A stretch of 64,000 nt of DNA, taken from the NCBI RefSeq assembly GCF_001687365.1, contig NZ_LGLV01000009.1:230265-294264 (forward strand). The letters run 5' to 3'. Within the stretch, counting starts at the first letter, position 1; every line of letters begins with the position of its first letter. Source of the DNA: Pararhizobium polonicum. Lineage in GTDB: Bacteria; Pseudomonadota; Alphaproteobacteria; Rhizobiales; Rhizobiaceae. The position numbers and the translations under genes are program-made. Shown in pieces: positions 61,355 through 64,000 of the stretch. A model generated the notes under the pieces. That model saw only the letters and a list, made by a program, of their open reading frames with translations, was not told where the DNA came from and did no database searches.

Positions 61355-61954
61355 ATGAGCGACTATGGTTACGTGCACCGGCTGAAGGCCGGGGCGCCTG
61401 GACATCCGATCTTCTTCGTCTTCCACGGCACCGGCGGCGACGAGCGGCAGTTCTTCGATTTCGGCGGCGACCTGCTGCCCGATGCAACGATCGTCTCGCC
61501 GCGCGGCGACGTGTCCGAACACGGTGCGGCGCGCTTCTTCCGCCGCACCGGCGAGGGCGTCTACGACATGGCCGATCTTGCCCGGGCAACCGACAAGATG
61601 GCCGAGTTCGTGACCCGGCTGGCGGCGGAGCACCAGGCGTCCGAGATCATCGGCCTTGGCTTTTCCAACGGCGCCAACATTCTCGCCAACCTGCTGATCG
61701 AGAAAGACCTGTTTGCCAAGGCGATCCTTTTGCATCCGCTCATTCCCTTCAAACCGAAGGCCAATGCGTCGCTTGCCGGCAAAAAGATCCTGATCACCGC
61801 CGGCCAGCGCGACCCCATCTGCCCGGCGCCGCTGACGCAGGCCCTTGCCGACTATTTTACGGCACAGAAAGCCAGCGTGGAAACTGAATGGCACACGGGC
61901 GGGCATGATATCCGCCCGAACGAGATCGAGGCGGTTCAACGGTTTCTGGGGTGA
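61355..61954 (+). CDS. Alpha/beta hydrolase, phospholipase/carboxylesterase family (MhqD-like)
   Basis: 199-residue serine hydrolase. The oxyanion segment is FVFHGTGGDERQF, the nucleophile is in GLGFSNGAN (Ser about residue 105), the acid is in TAGQRDPICP and the histidine in HTGGHDIRP. It belongs to the Abhydrolase_2 esterases and pairs with the upstream MhqO-like dioxygenase in one transcript (AAGGGAGAG before the ATG). Substrate unknown. It is followed by a RIME-like repeat. Confidence 0.88.
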   Translation: MSDYGYVHRLKAGAPGHPIFFVFHGTGGDERQFFDFGGDLLPDATIVSPRGDVSEHGAARFFRRTGEGVYDMADLARATDKMAEFVTRLAAEHQASEIIGLGFSNGANILANLLIEKDLFAKAILLHPLIPFKPKANASLAGKKILITAGQRDPICPAPLTQALADYFTAQKASVETEWHTGGHDIRPNEIEAVQRFLG

Positions 61955-61965
61955 GGCTTATCTTA

Positions 61966-62100
61966 CCTCCCCCTTGAGGGGGGAGGTCGCCGCAAAGCGG
62001 CGGGTGGGGGTGACTACCGCGAACACCATGGTCCATTGTATATGCCGCGGATCACCCCACCCCGGAGCTTCGCTCCGAGCCTCCCCCTCAAGGGGGAGGG
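61966..62100. repeat. RIME-like palindromic intergenic repeat (complete copy)
   Basis: 135-bp element between converging genes. Both ends are palindromic: CCTCCCCCTTGAGGGGGG at the left and CCTCCCCCTCAAGGGGG at the right. Inside are a GGGTGGGGGTGA block and its inverted counterpart TCACCCCACCCC, with small hairpins (GTCGCCGCAAAGCGGCG; CGGAGCTTCGCTCCG). This structure matches rhizobial intergenic mosaic elements. It probably also terminates both converging transcripts. A second copy begins at 63936. Confidence 0.8.
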
Positions 62101-62104
62101 TATC

Positions 62105-63841
62105 TCAATACCCGCTTGCCGCCCCCGATGTCGCGCGGCTGTCCATCGCGCCGTTGTAGCGCGCGCCGCCGCCTTTCTCGATTTCAGCCACAGTCTTGCC
62201 GCCGACCAGAATGCCCGCCGCCTGGCCCCAGACCGGCCAGCTGGCGTCGATCTGGACATCATGGCCCATCTCGCTCAGCAGTTTCAGCGTGTCGGTCGAC
62301 AGGGCGAAGGGCTCCATGAACACCGTGTCGGGCAGCCACTGATGGTGGATGCGCGGGGCGTCGATGGCTTCCTGGATGTTCATGCCATGATCGATGACGT
62401 TGATGATCGTTTCCAGCGTGATGGTGATGATGCGGGCGCCGCCGGGGCTGCCGATGACCATGAAGGGCTTGCCGTCCTTCGAGATGATCGTCGGGCTCAT
62501 CGATGACAGCGGCGTCTTCTTCGGTTCGATCGCATTGGCCTCGCCCTGCACAAGGCCGTAGAGATTGGGCGAGCCGGGCTTGGAGGTGAAATCGTCCATC
62601 TCGTTGTTGAGCAGGATGCCGGTTCCGGGCGCAACGACCCCTGCGCCGAACGAGCCGTTCAGCGTATAGGTGACGGCCACCGCATTGTCGTCATTGTCGA
62701 TGATCGAATAATGCGTTGTCTCGGTGCTTTCGCCCATGCCCTTTGGCATCAGGTCCTTCGAGATGCCTGCCTTGAACGGACTGATCTTTTCGCGGATCTC
62801 CTTGGCATAGGCCTTGTCGGTGAACTTTTCGACCGGATTTTCAACGAAATCCGGATCGCCGAGCGCCGAGTTGCGGTCGACATAGGCATGGCGCATGGCT
62901 TCGACCATGACATGCACGGTCTCGGCCGAGCCATAGCCGAGATAGGACAGCGGATAGCCTTCCAGCACATTGAGGATTTCGCAGATGATCACGCCGCCCG
63001 AGCTTGGCGGTGGCGAGGAGGCGATCTCGTAGCCGCGGTAGTTGCAGGTCACGGGGTTCAGTTCACGCACCGTATATTGCTCGAAATCGGCCTTGGCGAG
63101 AATGCCGCCGGCGGCGGCACTCGCCTTGACGATATCGTCGGCGATGGCGCCCTTGTAGAAAGCGTCGGGGCCGTTTTGCGAAATGCTGGTCAGGCTGGCG
63201 GCGAGATCGGGCTGCACCAGCGTTTCGCCGATTTCGAAGGTCTTGCCGCCGGGTTTGAGGAAGATCGCGGCGGCAGCCTTGTCGTTCGACAGTTTTTTCG
63301 CGCCGTTACCGAGCGAGGCGACGTCGCCCTGATCGAGGACGAAACCATCCTTGGCAAACCGGATGGCCGGCGCCAGCAGTTCCTCGCGCGACAGCGTGCC
63401 GTATTTCTCACGGGCGGTTTCCAAGCCCATCACCGAGCCGGGCACGCCGACCGCCAGATAGCCGCTGGTGCTTGCGCCTTTGACGATCTCGCCCTTGCCG
63501 TCGAGATACATGGCCTTGGTGGAGGCGAGCGGTGCACGTTCGCGGAAATCGAGGAAGGTGGTCTTGCCGTGCTTTAGCCGGATGGTCATGAACCCGCCGC
63601 CGCCGATATTGCCGGCGGTGGGATAGACAACGGCGAGCGCATAACCGACGGCCACCGCCGCATCGATCGCATTGCCGCCCTTCCTGAGGATATCGACGCC
63701 GACATCGGAGGCGAGATGCTGGGCGCTGACGACCATGCCATGTTCGGCCTTGACCGGTTCGGGCGAGGCGGCCAAGGCCGGGGAAAGGGCGATGGAAAGG
63801 ATGAGGGCGGCGAAGGTTCCGCGACGGGTAACAGACAGCAT
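62105..63841 (-). CDS. ggt: Gamma-glutamyltransferase (glutathione hydrolase)
   Basis: 578-residue periplasmic enzyme that cleaves glutathione and transfers the gamma-glutamyl group. A signal peptide ends ALA before ASPEPVKAEHG at about residue 25. The autoprocessing nucleophile is Thr375 in TTHYSIID, first residue of the small subunit. The glutamate-binding RERAPL segment and SPGGARIITITLE near the C-terminus are present. The ATG at 63841 has GGGAG 7 bases upstream. It stands alone between two RIME-like repeats. Confidence 0.95.
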   Translation of the reverse strand: MLSVTRRGTFAALILSIALSPALAASPEPVKAEHGMVVSAQHLASDVGVDILRKGGNAIDAAVAVGYALAVVYPTAGNIGGGGFMTIRLKHGKTTFLDFRERAPLASTKAMYLDGKGEIVKGASTSGYLAVGVPGSVMGLETAREKYGTLSREELLAPAIRFAKDGFVLDQGDVASLGNGAKKLSNDKAAAAIFLKPGGKTFEIGETLVQPDLAASLTSISQNGPDAFYKGAIADDIVKASAAAGGILAKADFEQYTVRELNPVTCNYRGYEIASSPPPSSGGVIICEILNVLEGYPLSYLGYGSAETVHVMVEAMRHAYVDRNSALGDPDFVENPVEKFTDKAYAKEIREKISPFKAGISKDLMPKGMGESTETTHYSIIDNDDNAVAVTYTLNGSFGAGVVAPGTGILLNNEMDDFTSKPGSPNLYGLVQGEANAIEPKKTPLSSMSPTIISKDGKPFMVIGSPGGARIITITLETIINVIDHGMNIQEAIDAPRIHHQWLPDTVFMEPFALSTDTLKLLSEMGHDVQIDASWPVWGQAAGILVGGKTVAEIEKGGGARYNGAMDSRATSGAASGY

Positions 63842-63935
63842 GGCGTTCTCCCGGTTCCGGTTTTTGTGTCCGTCATCTTTGCCGAGATCGGCCGGCAATG
63901 CCATCCTTCGAGGATGGAAAAGTGGTGCATCTTCA

Positions 63936-64000
63936 CCTTCCCCTCGAGGGGGAGGGTCGGAGCAAAGCTCCGGGGTGGGGTGACCTGCGGCATATGCAAT
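63936..64000. repeat. RIME-like repeat, second copy (cut by window end)
   Basis: CCTTCCCCTCGAGGGGGAGG followed by a GGAGCAAAGCTCC hairpin and GGGGTGGGGTGACC matches, in inverted orientation, the right half of the element at 61966-62100. It runs off the right edge. A small hairpin (CCATCCT-TCG-AGGATGG, 63901-63917) lies between it and ggt. Confidence 0.75.

Noticed and set aside
1..64000. CRISPR arrays, tRNA or rRNA genes, insertion sequences, prophage genes
   Set aside because: No regular repeat-spacer arrays, cloverleaf-like or rRNA-like stretches, transposases or integrases were recognised by reading. A tRNAscan or CRISPR search was not possible here.

Overview
The window is a GC-rich chromosome-type segment from an alphaproteobacterium, most likely a Rhizobiaceae member (Rhizobium/Neorhizobium/Agrobacterium group). 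The signs are small protein families typical of rhizobia (DUF6074-, DUF6481- and DUF2934-like), a ROS-like density of ABC importers and LacI/DeoR/SorC/MocR regulators, ATGA-type operon overlaps, frequent GTG/TTG starts, and two copies of a GC-rich palindromic intergenic repeat resembling RIME. This assignment is inference from gene content; no rRNA, tRNA, phage, IS element or CRISPR array was seen.

Layout. 1-3.9 kb: a LacI regulator cut by the left edge, a homocysteine S-methyltransferase, a Cys/Met-metabolism PLP enzyme and a divergent Lrp regulator, with an orphan coding-like stretch between the two enzymes. 3.9-5.1 kb: a PilZ protein, a His-rich cupin and a 40-residue protein. 5.3-12.7 kb: a first organosulfur-acquisition operon (acyl-CoA-dehydrogenase-like flavoenzyme, SsuD-type monooxygenase, ABC importer), followed at once by copper genes (YcnI-like and CopC-CopD fusion). 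12.9-21.0 kb: a second organosulfur operon with two NtaA/DszA-type monooxygenases, another SsuABC-type importer, a small hydrolase and, unexpectedly, a fumarate-reductase/AprA-like flavoprotein with a 2x[4Fe-4S] ferredoxin. 21.1-22.9 kb: queC-queD-queE for queuosine precursor synthesis, preceded by a preQ1-I riboswitch that contains the queC ribosome binding site.

23.0-32.5 kb: a complete Nit1C (nitrilase 1) cluster, known from other bacteria for cyanide/nitrile nitrogen assimilation: Sll0783-like protein, nitrilase, radical SAM, GNAT, AIR-synthase-like, glycosyltransferase, MSMEG_0570-like protein and flavoprotein monooxygenase, with an LnmK-like protein as the last gene and a divergent MocR regulator. 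The intergenic region holds four copies of an 11-bp element that recurs, inverted, before the neighbouring DUF983 gene. 33.1-45.1 kb: a polyol/ketose utilisation locus with a ribose-type ABC importer, a short-chain dehydrogenase, two dihydroxyacetone-kinase-type DhaK/DhaL pairs (one DhaK fused to a SorC regulator), and a separate DeoR-TpiB-RpiB operon. The combination matches the logic of tetritol (threitol/erythritol) catabolism through erythrulose phosphates to erythrose 4-phosphate.

45.3-64 kb: mostly housekeeping and signalling genes: pncB, a chemotaxis receptor, a TetR regulator, a spermidine-synthase-like protein, a DUF2934 protein, glgA, a soluble hybrid histidine kinase, an MscS-family channel, small Ala/Glu/Arg-rich proteins, a cold shock protein, an MhqO/MhqD-like pair, and gamma-glutamyltransferase flanked by RIME-like repeats. 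The best candidates for new biology are the ferredoxin/flavoprotein module inside an organosulfur operon, the SorC-DhaK fusion with its duplicated kinase locus, and the repeat-based MocR operator array of the Nit1C cluster.
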